Notes: generated from the sequence alone by a model not told the origin. 38,033 nucleotides of DNA from an uncultured Bacilli bacterium (GCA_947629475.1 CANRDV010000007.1:1-38033); one strand, 5' to 3'. Shown: positions 1-8,717, counted from the stretch's first letter. Numbers and translations are program-made.

Positions 1-230
1 ATATTTTTAATAATTGTATCAACATCAAATCCTTGTTCAAAAATATTTAAAAACTGAGGTTGTAAAGCAAAATTTATTTCAATATAAACTTTATAATTTT
101 CTTCACCAAAATTTCTAATTGCATTAGTTTTTCCAATTTGACCTGCACCTTTAATTATTAAAGGTAAATGGTCTTTTTCATTTTTCCATTTAACTAAATA
201 ATCATCTATTTTTCTTTTTAATCTAGCCAT
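1..230 (-). CDS. N-terminal part of AAA family ATPase (DUF4143/AAA_14-like), truncated by window edge
   Basis: Reverse-strand translation MARLKRKIDDYLVKWKNEKDHLPLIIKGAGQIGKTNAIRNFGEENYKVYIEINF with P-loop-like GAGQIGKT; not in ORF track. Confidence 0.7.
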   Translation of the reverse strand, partial: MARLKRKIDDYLVKWKNEKDHLPLIIKGAGQIGKTNAIRNFGEENYKVYIEINFALQPQFLNIFEQGFDVDTIIKN

Positions 231-328
231 TTTTTCATCTCCAAATAAAACTTATCACAAAAATTGCATAAAATCAAGCATATATTATCACAAAAAAACA
301 GTCCTAAATATTAAAGTACATAAATAAA

Positions 329-346
329 ACCCTTATAAAAAAGGGT
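329..346 (-). terminator. Terminator of the interrupted native tRNA gene
   Basis: Minus strand ACCCTT-TTTTATAAGGGT followed by TTTTATTT, just after the tRNA CCA end. Confidence 0.5.
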
Positions 347-360
347 AATATACATACATA

Positions 361-404
361 TGGCGTTCCCAGTAGGAATCGAACCTACATTTAACCCTTA
401 GGAG
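361..404 (-). pseudogene. 3' half of tRNA-Arg(CCU) split by ICE integration
   Basis: Minus strand CTCCTAAGGGTTAAATGTAGGTTCGATTCCTACTGGGAACGCCA: anticodon loop, T-arm GTAGG/CCTAC, acceptor 3' strand TGGGAAC, G73, CCA; sequence 5' of it is not tRNA. Confidence 0.88.
398..404. other. Left attachment core (7-bp direct repeat TTAGGAG)
   Basis: Identical to 33978-33984; corresponds exactly to the tRNA anticodon loop. Confidence 0.82.
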
Positions 405-538
405 AAACTCAGCCGTCATTTCAAATACTGTTTGTTTTTTTTCAAAACCTTGATTTATTTGAAAAAATCAAGACTTATTTGAACATTTTAGAAATTTGAT
501 TTTTTGTTTTTTTTAAATTATTTTAAATCTTTTAACAA

Positions 539-567
539 AAATTTGCGAACTTTTTGCGAACATTTAT
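539..567 (+). repeat. Left arm-type integrase site, tandem TTTGCGAAC with 11-bp period
   Basis: AAATTTGCGAACTTTTTGCGAA (539-560) is repeated exactly at 33891-33912. Confidence 0.7.
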
Positions 568-657
568 CAAAAAATGCTATCCGTAAATTTTTCCCATATT
601 CCATAAGGAACATTTATAACATTATTATAACAAATTTTTCAAAAAAAGTTTCATTTT

Positions 658-2472
658 TTATTTGAAACTTTTAATTGGAGTAATTATAAATTCATTCCCA
701 TATTTATTTTTCCCTTCTTCTAACCAATCCCATAGATTATTAATATTAACATTTGAAACATCAAGATATCTAAATTCTGGATATTTATTATCAATATAAT
801 CCTTTATCTTTTTCATTTTTTCATTTATGGAACAATTTTCAGGAATCATATAATCTGTTAATTCTTCAATAACATCTAATTTAGTAAACTTAATTCCTGT
901 ATATAATGTTACTAACTCATCAAAACTAATCTTCCTTTCTCTATCATTATCTATTGGATTCTCACAATTATAATATTTATCAAATATTGATAATGCTTCC
1001 TTTTTCATTTCTCTATTTGAATGTGTATAAATGAATGTTGTTGATAATTGAGAATGTCCCATTAACTTTTGAACATCAGCAGGAGATAAATTAGAATTAT
1101 CATTCATTTGCATAGAACAATAACTATGCCTTAATCCATGAAAAGATACATATTTTTTTATATTATGTCGCTTCGTAAAATCTCTCCATTTACTTGAAGG
1201 AGAATCTGGGAACATAATTCCACCATTTCTTCCTAAAAATAAATTATTAGGTGCAACATAATCAATATTGCTTTTTTCGAATCTACGAATTATCCGTTCT
1301 CTAAGTTTTAAATATTCTTTAAGACAATCTGCACAAAAACTTGGAATTGGAACTTCTCTTACACTTCCCTTTGTTTTTGTTGCCTTTTCCACAATTTTTT
1401 TGTTTTGATAATCCCAAACAACTGCTCTATTTACTTTTACAACATTATTATCAAAATCAATATCTTCAACATGAAGTCCTAAAATTTCTCCTCTCCTTAA
1501 TCCTGTACAAATTGCAAGAGTAAATAAAGCTTCAGTTAAAGCATCTTCTTTTTTTAATAACTCTAATATATTTATTAATTCTTGAACATTATAAGATTTT
1601 TTTTCTACATTAGAAACACTAGGACATTTTACTTTAGTTACTGGATTGCTTTCTATATAATCCCATAAAACTGCTTTGTTAAATATTTTTCTTAAACACC
1701 TATATATACCATTAACAGTTGTAGGTGATAATTTTTTAGTATTACCATCTTTATCTTTTCTCACACAATCTCTATCTTTTAAATTATTTATAATTTTTTG
1801 AATCGTAAGTGCATCTACTTTATTTAAAGGAACATTTGCTATTTCTGGTAAAATATAATTTCTTAACTCCATTTTTCCACCAGCTATAGTTAAAGGACTT
1901 AATTCTTTTTCAGCATATTCTTTATAATAAAGTCTTACAAAATCAATAAACTTAATATTTCCTTTAAGAGCATTATTATTTTTTAAACTTAATTCAGCAA
2001 TTTTTTTATCTCTTTCCTTCCTTGCTTGAGCTAAAGTCCCAATAAAAATCGCAGAATAATAATCACCTTTTTGCCCACCATAATTTCCTTTTCTTATAAA
2101 TATTTTATATTTTTTTCCTTTTTCAATTTCATATATGTATTTATCAACTTTATCAAGTGATTCACTTTTCTTTGAACTTAGATTACTTGTATTTTTAACT
2201 TTTTTAGGTTTATCATTTTTAATTGAAAAATCATCAGGTTCTTCAGGTTCATCTGTTGTTCCAAAATATAAATCTTTCTTTTCTTCTGGATTAAGAGTTA
2301 ATCCATTTTCCTTTAATTTATCATCCCTTAATTTTATTGCATCCTCAAGTTTACCATCTATATATTCATCAAAATTAATCCTTTTATTTTCTTTTTTATC
2401 AACTTTTAGAAATTTTACTCTATATCTATTCTCTGAAATAAAATAAATATATTTTTCAACTTTAGTATTCAT
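658..2472 (-). CDS. int: Tyrosine recombinase/integrase of ICE with duplicated N-terminal arm-binding region and C-terminal extension
   Basis: CTGLRRGEILGL, HGLRHSYCSM, GHSQLSTTFIYTH motifs; SD GGAGGG before ATG at 2472 (track start 2505 is upstream). Confidence 0.95.
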   Translation of the reverse strand: MNTKVEKYIYFISENRYRVKFLKVDKKENKRINFDEYIDGKLEDAIKLRDDKLKENGLTLNPEEKKDLYFGTTDEPEEPDDFSIKNDKPKKVKNTSNLSSKKSESLDKVDKYIYEIEKGKKYKIFIRKGNYGGQKGDYYSAIFIGTLAQARKERDKKIAELSLKNNNALKGNIKFIDFVRLYYKEYAEKELSPLTIAGGKMELRNYILPEIANVPLNKVDALTIQKIINNLKDRDCVRKDKDGNTKKLSPTTVNGIYRCLRKIFNKAVLWDYIESNPVTKVKCPSVSNVEKKSYNVQELINILELLKKEDALTEALFTLAICTGLRRGEILGLHVEDIDFDNNVVKVNRAVVWDYQNKKIVEKATKTKGSVREVPIPSFCADCLKEYLKLRERIIRRFEKSNIDYVAPNNLFLGRNGGIMFPDSPSSKWRDFTKRHNIKKYVSFHGLRHSYCSMQMNDNSNLSPADVQKLMGHSQLSTTFIYTHSNREMKKEALSIFDKYYNCENPIDNDRERKISFDELVTLYTGIKFTKLDVIEELTDYMIPENCSINEKMKKIKDYIDNKYPEFRYLDVSNVNINNLWDWLEEGKNKYGNEFIITPIKSFK

Positions 2473-2494
2473 ATAATTTCTTCCCTCCATAATT

Positions 2495-2848
2495 TTAAAT
2501 ATCATACTTAGTTTTTATTTTTTCCTTTTTCATTTCTCTATCTAACCATTTATCAACTTCTTCTTTACTAAACATTCGTTTATTTCCTATCAAGCAATAA
2601 GGTAATCCATCATTTTGAATTGATTTGTTTATATTATATCTAGTAAAAAATGGATAAGTTTCGATTAGTTCATCAATCGTATAAAGAATTTTAATATCAT
2701 CTTTCTCCCTTTCTTCAATGATATTCTGTTTCTTGTTATCATTTATATTAGTAGCATTAAATAAAGCTATAAAATCTTCTAGTGTCATGCCTTTAATAAA
2801 TTTAAAAATTTCTCTTTTATCATAATTATTCATCTTATTTTGCCTCAC
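2495..2848 (-). CDS. Excisionase-like / helix-turn-helix domain protein
   Basis: YTIDELIETYPFFTRYNINKSIQNDGLPYCLIGNKRMFSKEEVDKWLDRE is a MerR/Xis-type fold signature; adjacent to int. Confidence 0.7.
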   Translation of the reverse strand: MRQNKMNNYDKREIFKFIKGMTLEDFIALFNATNINDNKKQNIIEEREKDDIKILYTIDELIETYPFFTRYNINKSIQNDGLPYCLIGNKRMFSKEEVDKWLDREMKKEKIKTKYDI

Positions 2849-3438
2849 CCTTTCTCCAACTTATATTCATATACCCTTTCTTTTTGATTTAAAGGTCTAA
2901 TATTATTTTTTAAAATATCTTCCTTTGTAATAGAGAAGTCAAAACACCAGTATATTGCATCATCTTCATTAGTAAAGACTTCTAGTTCTGCTTTATTACG
3001 ATATATTCTTACTGCTTTAAATACATCATCTAATTTACAATAACAATAATAATTGTTAAATATAAAGTTATTTAGATTCTTGTTTTCTTCCAAATTATTT
3101 AAAATTTCTTCTGATACTTTTGCAACTATTGGAAAAAAACCTTTATCATAAATTTTAATACAATCAGTAGTTAATTGATAAAAATTATATTTTGATATAT
3201 ATTTTTTTATTATATCTTTAGTGTATGTATTTCTAATTTTAGATTTTAAAACATAACTTCTTTCATTTTTATCTCTTATTAAATACCAAGTTTCATTATA
3301 TTCATTATCAATAACCTCATAAATCCTTCTTATTATGTTCTTACTATCTAGTATTTCTAATTCTTCCTTACCTATTGATGGTAATTTACTCATACCATAA
3401 TAATAATTCCACATCACTTCAATTTCTCTTTTTTCCAT
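2845..3438 (-). CDS. Hypothetical protein
   Basis: Intact ORF; likely start MEKREIEV at 3438 after AAAGGAG. Confidence 0.7.
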   Translation of the reverse strand: MEKREIEVMWNYYYGMSKLPSIGKEELEILDSKNIIRRIYEVIDNEYNETWYLIRDKNERSYVLKSKIRNTYTKDIIKKYISKYNFYQLTTDCIKIYDKGFFPIVAKVSEEILNNLEENKNLNNFIFNNYYCYCKLDDVFKAVRIYRNKAELEVFTNEDDAIYWCFDFSITKEDILKNNIRPLNQKERVYEYKLEKG

Positions 3439-3546
3439 ATAAATTTCTCCTTTGCACATCAATAATATATTTTTCAAAAATAAATTACTAATGTACAAAT
3501 TTTTAGTTTGTATATTTGAAATTTTAATATGTGATATTTTAGTTTC

Positions 3547-3738
3547 TTATTTCCTTATACATTGAGCTTTATAAATAAAAAAAGGACTATCTGTAAAAGT
3601 CTTTTCAAGAGAAATATTTTTTTTAACATAATCATTTAATACTCGATCAACTTTTTCAATAGCTTTTTTTTTGCTAGTTTCCGACACCATCATACTAGCT
3701 TTTTCAATTTTCTTTACTGTTACCAAATATTTTTTCAT
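3547..3738 (-). CDS. Small DpnD/PcfM-like protein
   Basis: MKKYLVTVKKIEKASMMVSETSKKKAIEKV pattern; start overlaps the stop of the mazF-like gene by 4 nt. Confidence 0.6.
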   Translation of the reverse strand: MKKYLVTVKKIEKASMMVSETSKKKAIEKVDRVLNDYVKKNISLEKTFTDSPFFIYKAQCIRK

Positions 3739-4100
3739 ATAATTTCAATCTCCTTTTCAATTCCTAACGATTTACAAATAGCTTTATTAACTCTTTTCAT
3801 TTCAGATTCGCTAATTACACCAACAAAACCTCTTAATCTTGACTTGTCAATCGTTCTTATTTGTTCTAATAAAACAATTGAATCAGGTCTTATTTTATCA
3901 AATTGTTTTAATAACACATGAGTTGGTATTAATTTTCCTTTATAAATCCACTTTGTTATTGGTGCAATAATAGTTGTATGACTATATTTATTTCCATCAT
4001 CATTTTGAAGAACCAATACAGGTCTTAAACCTCCTTGTTCATTACCAACAACTGGCTCTAAAGTTGCATAGAAAATACTGCCTCTTGTTACTTTTTTCAT
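3735..4100 (-). CDS. mazF: MazF/PemK family endoribonuclease toxin
   Basis: RGSIFYATLEPVVGNEQGGLRPVLVLQND and TIIAPIT; full-length 121 aa. Confidence 0.92.
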   Translation of the reverse strand: MKKVTRGSIFYATLEPVVGNEQGGLRPVLVLQNDDGNKYSHTTIIAPITKWIYKGKLIPTHVLLKQFDKIRPDSIVLLEQIRTIDKSRLRGFVGVISESEMKRVNKAICKSLGIEKEIEII

Positions 4101-4288
4101 TTACATTCTCCTCTCTTTTTAGCGATTTTATATTCAATTTTCGTACTATTACCAACACAATTTAATTTTAATATCTCAGTTTTATAAATTATTTCTTCAA
4201 CCATTTCCTTAGCTTCCTCTCTATTATTAGCTGTTAATTCAAATATGTTAGTTTTTATTTCATTAACTTTAACTTTAAATCTTTTCAT
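4097..4288 (-). CDS. Small DpnD/PcfM-like protein (possible antitoxin position)
   Basis: MKRFKVKVNEIKTNIFELTANNREEAKEMVEEII; 4-nt overlap with mazF-like start. Confidence 0.6.
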   Translation of the reverse strand: MKRFKVKVNEIKTNIFELTANNREEAKEMVEEIIYKTEILKLNCVGNSTKIEYKIAKKRGECK

Positions 4289-4362
4289 AACTTTTTCCTT
4301 TCCTTTTTATGTTCTAATGTCGATTGTTTAATAAAGTTCGCAAAAATATAAATATATTTCAT
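4285..4362 (-). CDS. Short leader peptide ORF, 25 aa MKYIYIFANFIKQSTLEHKKERKKL
   Basis: ATG preceded by GGAG; stop overlaps next start (ATGA), as at the other junctions in this operon; below ORF-track size. Confidence 0.4.
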   Translation of the reverse strand: MKYIYIFANFIKQSTLEHKKERKKL

Positions 4363-4395
4363 TTCAATAACTCCAATCGACATCAAATATATTTT

Positions 4396-4648
4396 TTTTA
4401 ATTAGTATTAAACAGCTAATTGCTAGTTAGCTTCATAGGAATTTCACCTTTCTGAGGTTCTCTCAGAACTGCTCCGATTGCTTGAATCTGTCGCTAAGCA
4501 GAAGTATCATTATACCTATTACCATCTTCGCATTACTAGTAGCAACCTAGTATTTATGGTCAAGTTTAATCGACAAGCGTACTTACCAATGTGCTTACAA
4601 TAATAGGAATGTGTTTAATAACTAAATATAATCAATTTTCAAAGAACT
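4396..4648 (-). ncRNA. Structured leader RNA candidate with boxA-like motif
   Basis: Non-coding segment with several hairpins: TTCTGAG/CTCAGAA, ACCAT/ATGGT enclosing TACTAG/CTAGTA, AGGTAT/ATACTT, GCTAA/TTAGC; boxA-like GTTCTTTGAAAATTGA at its 5' end. Confidence 0.45.
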
Positions 4649-4704
4649 CTTGTTCAAAAAATAGAACAAGTGAGAAAGAAGATATTTTATCCTTCTCACT
4701 TGTT
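4649..4704 (-). terminator. Rho-independent terminator overlapping a competing hairpin (attenuator-like)
   Basis: 12-bp stem AACAAGTGAGAA/TTCTCACTTGTT then CTATTTTTTG; the CTTGTTC segment can instead pair with the following GAACAAG. Confidence 0.6.
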
Positions 4705-4731
4705 TAGCACTTTAAAGTCAAAAAGTATAGT

Positions 4732-5211
4732 CTAATTTTTCAAAATTTTTGAAATTTTTTCCAAAGCTATATCTATAGAGAATTTAACTGCCATTTTAGT
4801 ACATTTTTCTTCCCTAGCAATTTGTTCAAATGTTTTATCCTCAAAGAAATATTTTTTGATTCTATTTTTTTGGATATCAGGTAAGGAATTAATAGCATTT
4901 TTTAATTGCTCATTTAAAATTAATTTTTCAACTTCTTCTTCAACACTTATGTTTTTATGTAAAGCTCTTTTATTTAAAGTTTCCTCGCATAATTTAGAAT
5001 GTTCAATATGTTTACTAAATTTATGTAATTCAGAAACATCCTCAAGTTCAAATTTATCAAATGCTTCATAAACTTTATCTGATATTTCAACTTTATGTAT
5101 TATCTTTTTATTATCAGTAAATTCTACTATATAAGTATCTTTGTCTTCATCATAACCTAAAATATAAGGATTATCCTTACTTTTGTTCCTTATTGGTAAT
5201 TTCTTTTTCAT
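4732..5211 (-). CDS. Sigma-70-like / ICE regulatory protein with region-4 HTH
   Basis: C-terminus INSLPDIQKNRIKKYFFEDKTFEQIAREEKCTKMAVKFSIDIALEKISKIL; SD GGAGG before ATG at 5211. Confidence 0.8.
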   Translation of the reverse strand: MKKKLPIRNKSKDNPYILGYDEDKDTYIVEFTDNKKIIHKVEISDKVYEAFDKFELEDVSELHKFSKHIEHSKLCEETLNKRALHKNISVEEEVEKLILNEQLKNAINSLPDIQKNRIKKYFFEDKTFEQIAREEKCTKMAVKFSIDIALEKISKILKN

Positions 5212-5218
5212 TTTTCCT

Positions 5219-5252
5219 CCTATCAATTTTTTTTAAATTCAAAATTGATAGG
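5219..5252 (-). promoter_or_regulatory. 12-bp inverted repeat overlapping the SD of the sigma-like gene
   Basis: CCTATCAATTTT / AAAATTGATAGG, 10-nt loop; stem includes the first GG of GGAGG. Confidence 0.6.
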
Positions 5253-5280
5253 TAGGTGGAGAACGTATCCTTATAACATT

Positions 5281-5325
5281 AAAAAAAGAGCCGTCTACAC
5301 ATTTAAAAAAAGTGTAAACGACTCT
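5281..5325 (-). terminator. Rho-independent terminator
   Basis: Minus strand AGAGTCGTTTACAC...GTGTAGACGGCTCT (14 bp, two G-U) followed by T-run. Confidence 0.8.
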
Positions 5326-5584
5326 AAACAACTTTAAATTTGTTTTATCATCTGCGATTGCAATATCCAAAGTTTTCCTTAAATTGAAATTACTACTACA
5401 ACTTATAAAATTCTGCATAATAACCTCACTACGGCAAGCGAATGTGAACTTATTATTACTAACTACTCCCTTACTACTCCTATTTTTTTTGTACTATTAT
5501 AAAGCGATATCCTTTCATTTTAAAATTCAATTCAACTGCCTTACTATACAATTAAAATATAATTCAAACTTTTATATTAATAAA

Positions 5585-5643
5585 GGGCTAGGTTTTCCCG
5601 TTCTCTATAATGACAAATTATAGTTTTCGGTATTTTCTAGCCC
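5585..5643. other. Long hairpin with symmetric internal loops
   Basis: Minus strand GGGCTAG-AAAATA-CCG-AAAA-CTATAAT-TTGTC-ATTATAG-AGAA-CGG-GAAAAC-CTAGCCC. Confidence 0.6.
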
Positions 5644-5671
5644 ATTTTATTTATTGATTTTAAACTAACAA

Positions 5672-5830
5672 TTAAAAGAATTCTTTAACTAAATTTTTAT
5701 CAACATCAAATATAATCACAGAATTAATTATAATAGTTACTTTTTTATTTTTTTTAACTAAAATAACTGATTTAGCTTTTATTTCAAAAATTTCTGTGAA
5801 TTTATCTAATTGTTCTTGATTCAACCTCAT
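5672..5830 (-). CDS. Small protein, 52 aa
   Basis: MRLNQEQLDKFTEIFEIKAKSVILVKKNKKVTIIINSVIIFDVDKNLVKEFF; SD AGGGAG and TATAAT upstream; below track size cut-off. Confidence 0.55.
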   Translation of the reverse strand: MRLNQEQLDKFTEIFEIKAKSVILVKKNKKVTIIINSVIIFDVDKNLVKEFF

Positions 5831-5870
5831 ATATACTCCCTACTTTATGAGAAAATTATATCAAATTATT

Positions 5871-5900
5871 TTGTCGAAATTTGTCGAATTTTGTCGAATA
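5871..5900 (+). repeat. Three 10-bp iterons TTGTCGAAWT upstream of the small ORF
   Basis: TTGTCGAAAT TTGTCGAATT TTGTCGAATA, exact 10-bp period. Confidence 0.8.
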
Positions 5901-6041
5901 ATGATGAAAAAATAAAAAACTGGATAATCCAGTTTCAAAAACTCTGTAATACTAATAATTGTTATAATATATAATTACTTTGAATATGATAGAAATTAAC
6001 TATTAATCAAATTTATTAGGTTAATTAAATAGTTTACTATT

Positions 6042-6806
6042 TTAATAAGATTTAATAAATTTTATAGGTGAAATTTTTTTAACTTTTATAATTATTCTTA
6101 TAAAAGATAGTAAATCAACAATACTAAAAAAAGCAAACATATAAAGATATTCTTTCACTCCTAATTGAATAAAATTCATTTTTTCTATAATTGATATATT
6201 AAAATAATTTATTAGTTTAACACCAATATTAACAATAATAATACTAGAAAAATATGTCGTTATATATAAAAGATACATAAATGTGAATATGAAAGATAAA
6301 ATTTTTTTATTACTAAATCCTAATAATTTATACAATGCTATATCTTTTTCTAAATTATATATAAAACTAATTGAAAATATGACCATTAATGCAGTAGTTA
6401 ATATAATTGATATTATCATAATAGTTTTAAATATATTTCTAGCAATATAATAATTACTATTGGAAAAATTTTCTTTTATAATCGAAATAAAATTATCTTC
6501 ATACTTATTCAAAAAATCATTTAATGTATTTACTGAAACAAAAGTTATTGATATTTCCCTTTTTTCAACGTTATACTCATAATTTTCAATTATTTCTTCA
6601 TTACTTTTTATATCTTTTTTAATATTTTCATAATCTCCCAAATTGATTATAATCGTTCTATATTGTGGCTTATTTTCTTCTATAATTATTTTATTGTCAA
6701 TGCTTTTAATCAAACAACAGAAAAATAAAGAAAGAAGAAAAAGGAATACAAAGATGAATATATACTTTCTTAAATTCTTTTTAAAACATATTTTAAAATT
6801 AATCAT
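6042..6806 (-). CDS. ABC transporter permease, FtsX-like
   Basis: Four predicted TM segments; IALYKLLGFSNKKILSFIF motif shared with neighbour. Confidence 0.75.
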   Translation of the reverse strand: MINFKICFKKNLRKYIFIFVFLFLLSLFFCCLIKSIDNKIIIEENKPQYRTIIINLGDYENIKKDIKSNEEIIENYEYNVEKREISITFVSVNTLNDFLNKYEDNFISIIKENFSNSNYYIARNIFKTIMIISIILTTALMVIFSISFIYNLEKDIALYKLLGFSNKKILSFIFTFMYLLYITTYFSSIIIVNIGVKLINYFNISIIEKMNFIQLGVKEYLYMFAFFSIVDLLSFIRIIIKVKKISPIKFIKSY

Positions 6807-8046
6807 AACTACCTTCCATAAGCTTCATTGGAGAGGAGTTTCTAATATTATTTTTAAACAAAAATAATATTATTACAATTACAATTATAATTACTAAAAG
6901 CATATATATAATACCCTCACCATAACTTATAAAAATATTCAAAATACTATAATTAGGATCTTTTAATAAAATATTACTAATTATAATTTTTATTAAATTA
7001 GTTATAATAATACTTAAAATAAATGATGTTATAGTATTGATAATATACTGACCTAAAAAAATTAAACTTATATTATTATCATCAAAACCCAACAATTTAT
7101 ATAATGCTATATTTTTTCTTTCTCCTAATAAAGTATTTTTTACAAATAAATAAATTACTATTATTGAAATAAATATTATTGCTATACTTGCTATATTTAT
7201 AACTAACAAAATTGTATTATAAAAATCTAAATCAACTGTATAATATTGATAAGCATCATATCCTAATTTTTTTAAATCTTTTAAAACTTTTTCTACATTA
7301 TTATATTTATCAACTAATATCAACAATTCTAATCCCGAATGTGCTTCTTCTTCTAATTTTGAATCTTTATAAACTGTTTTTTGCTCTTCCTTAATTTGTT
7401 CAAAAAATGCTTTTGAAACAAAACATACATCATATCCTATTAATGTTTTATTAGTATCAAAAGTACCAACTAATTTTACTTTATGATTATATGTTTTTAA
7501 TATTTCTGTTTTTTCTTTATCAATTCTAAGATATTTATCATAGGTGATATTAAAATATTTGCCTATTTCCTTGTTCATATCATGATATTCATCTACATTA
7601 TGAACCTCCGACCAATTATTTAAATTAAATAAATTAGAACAAATCATTTCATCATCATTTTTTATATATTCACCTTTATCAAGTACAAAATCGTATCCTT
7701 TAGAAATTCCATATATATTAATTCCACCATTATACTCTACAAGATCAGCAGTATTTCTTATTTCATAATTATCATAGTAAATTTGGGCGATATGATTATT
7801 TTTAATTTTATTAACTTCATTATATATTTTATCTTTATCTTGTTTTTCCGTATTTATTGCTATCATTTTAAGTTCATAATTAGAATTTAACAAATCATTA
7901 ACAAAACCTAAAAAAGAATTTTTACCAGAAAAAAAACAGAAAATCATAGTCGAAAAAATTGTTAAAATTAATATATATATTATTGATTTGAATTTTTGTC
8001 CTTTTATATTAAGAAATGCTAATTTTAATAAATCACTTTTTCTCAT
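6799..8046 (-). CDS. ABC transporter permease, FtsX/MacB-like
   Basis: N-terminal TM, large extracytoplasmic domain, IALYKLLGFDDNNISLIF. Confidence 0.8.
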   Translation of the reverse strand: MRKSDLLKLAFLNIKGQKFKSIIYILILTIFSTMIFCFFSGKNSFLGFVNDLLNSNYELKMIAINTEKQDKDKIYNEVNKIKNNHIAQIYYDNYEIRNTADLVEYNGGINIYGISKGYDFVLDKGEYIKNDDEMICSNLFNLNNWSEVHNVDEYHDMNKEIGKYFNITYDKYLRIDKEKTEILKTYNHKVKLVGTFDTNKTLIGYDVCFVSKAFFEQIKEEQKTVYKDSKLEEEAHSGLELLILVDKYNNVEKVLKDLKKLGYDAYQYYTVDLDFYNTILLVINIASIAIIFISIIVIYLFVKNTLLGERKNIALYKLLGFDDNNISLIFLGQYIINTITSFILSIIITNLIKIIISNILLKDPNYSILNIFISYGEGIIYMLLVIIIVIVIILFLFKNNIRNSSPMKLMEGSYD

Positions 8047-8717
8047 AATTGCACCTTTTTTACAATTCCATCTTCTATGTTATATAATACATCAGCATAT
8101 TTTTTTATAATATTATTATGAGTTACAACTATGACTATTTTATCTTCCTCACTTATTTGTTTTAAAATATCAAATATTTCCTTTTCATTTTTTGAATCAA
8201 GATTTCCAGTTGGCTCATCTGCAATTATAATATCTGGGTTATTAATTAATGCCCTTGCAATCGCTACTCTTTGTTGTTCTCCACCACTTAATTGAGATGG
8301 TAAGTGATTAATTCTATCTATTAATCCTAATTTGTCCAATATTTTTTTAGCTATTGCAATTCTCTCTTTTTTTTCTATTTTTTTATTTATGTACATTGGC
8401 AATATAACATTTTCGATCGTTGTTAAATTATTATTTAAATAAAATGATTGAAAAACAAATCCAATTCTCATTCCCCTTATATAAGATTTTTCTGTATCAT
8501 TCAAATTTTTTACGTTAGTATCTTCATCTAAAAAATATTCCCCACTTGTATAATCATCTAATAAACCTAAAATATTGACTAATGTACTTTTACCACTACC
8601 ACTTCTACCCATTATTGCATAAAACTTATTTTTTTCAAAATTTATACTAACATCTTTCAATATATGTAATTTTTCACTATTAGTATTATATATTTTATTT
8701 ACTTTAATCAATCTCAT
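8043..8717 (-). CDS. ABC transporter ATP-binding protein (MacB/LolD type)
   Basis: GRSGSGKST, LSGGEQQRVAIARAL, DEPTGNLDS; SD GGAGG before ATG at 8717. Confidence 0.93.
   Translation of the reverse strand: MRLIKVNKIYNTNSEKLHILKDVSINFEKNKFYAIMGRSGSGKSTLVNILGLLDDYTSGEYFLDEDTNVKNLNDTEKSYIRGMRIGFVFQSFYLNNNLTTIENVILPMYINKKIEKKERIAIAKKILDKLGLIDRINHLPSQLSGGEQQRVAIARALINNPDIIIADEPTGNLDSKNEKEIFDILKQISEEDKIVIVVTHNNIIKKYADVLYNIEDGIVKKVQL

Noticed and set aside
1341-1523. Plus-strand ORFs listed in the track (e.g. 1341-1523, 2135-2446, 10102-10359, 18457-18897, 22017-22403, 31489-31806)
   Set aside because: They lie antisense to well-supported genes, have low-complexity compositions (poly L/F/S) and no family resemblance.
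5384-5623. Plus-strand 79-aa ORF in the non-coding region
   Set aside because: No convincing SD, biased composition, and it overlaps the structured hairpin; probably spurious.
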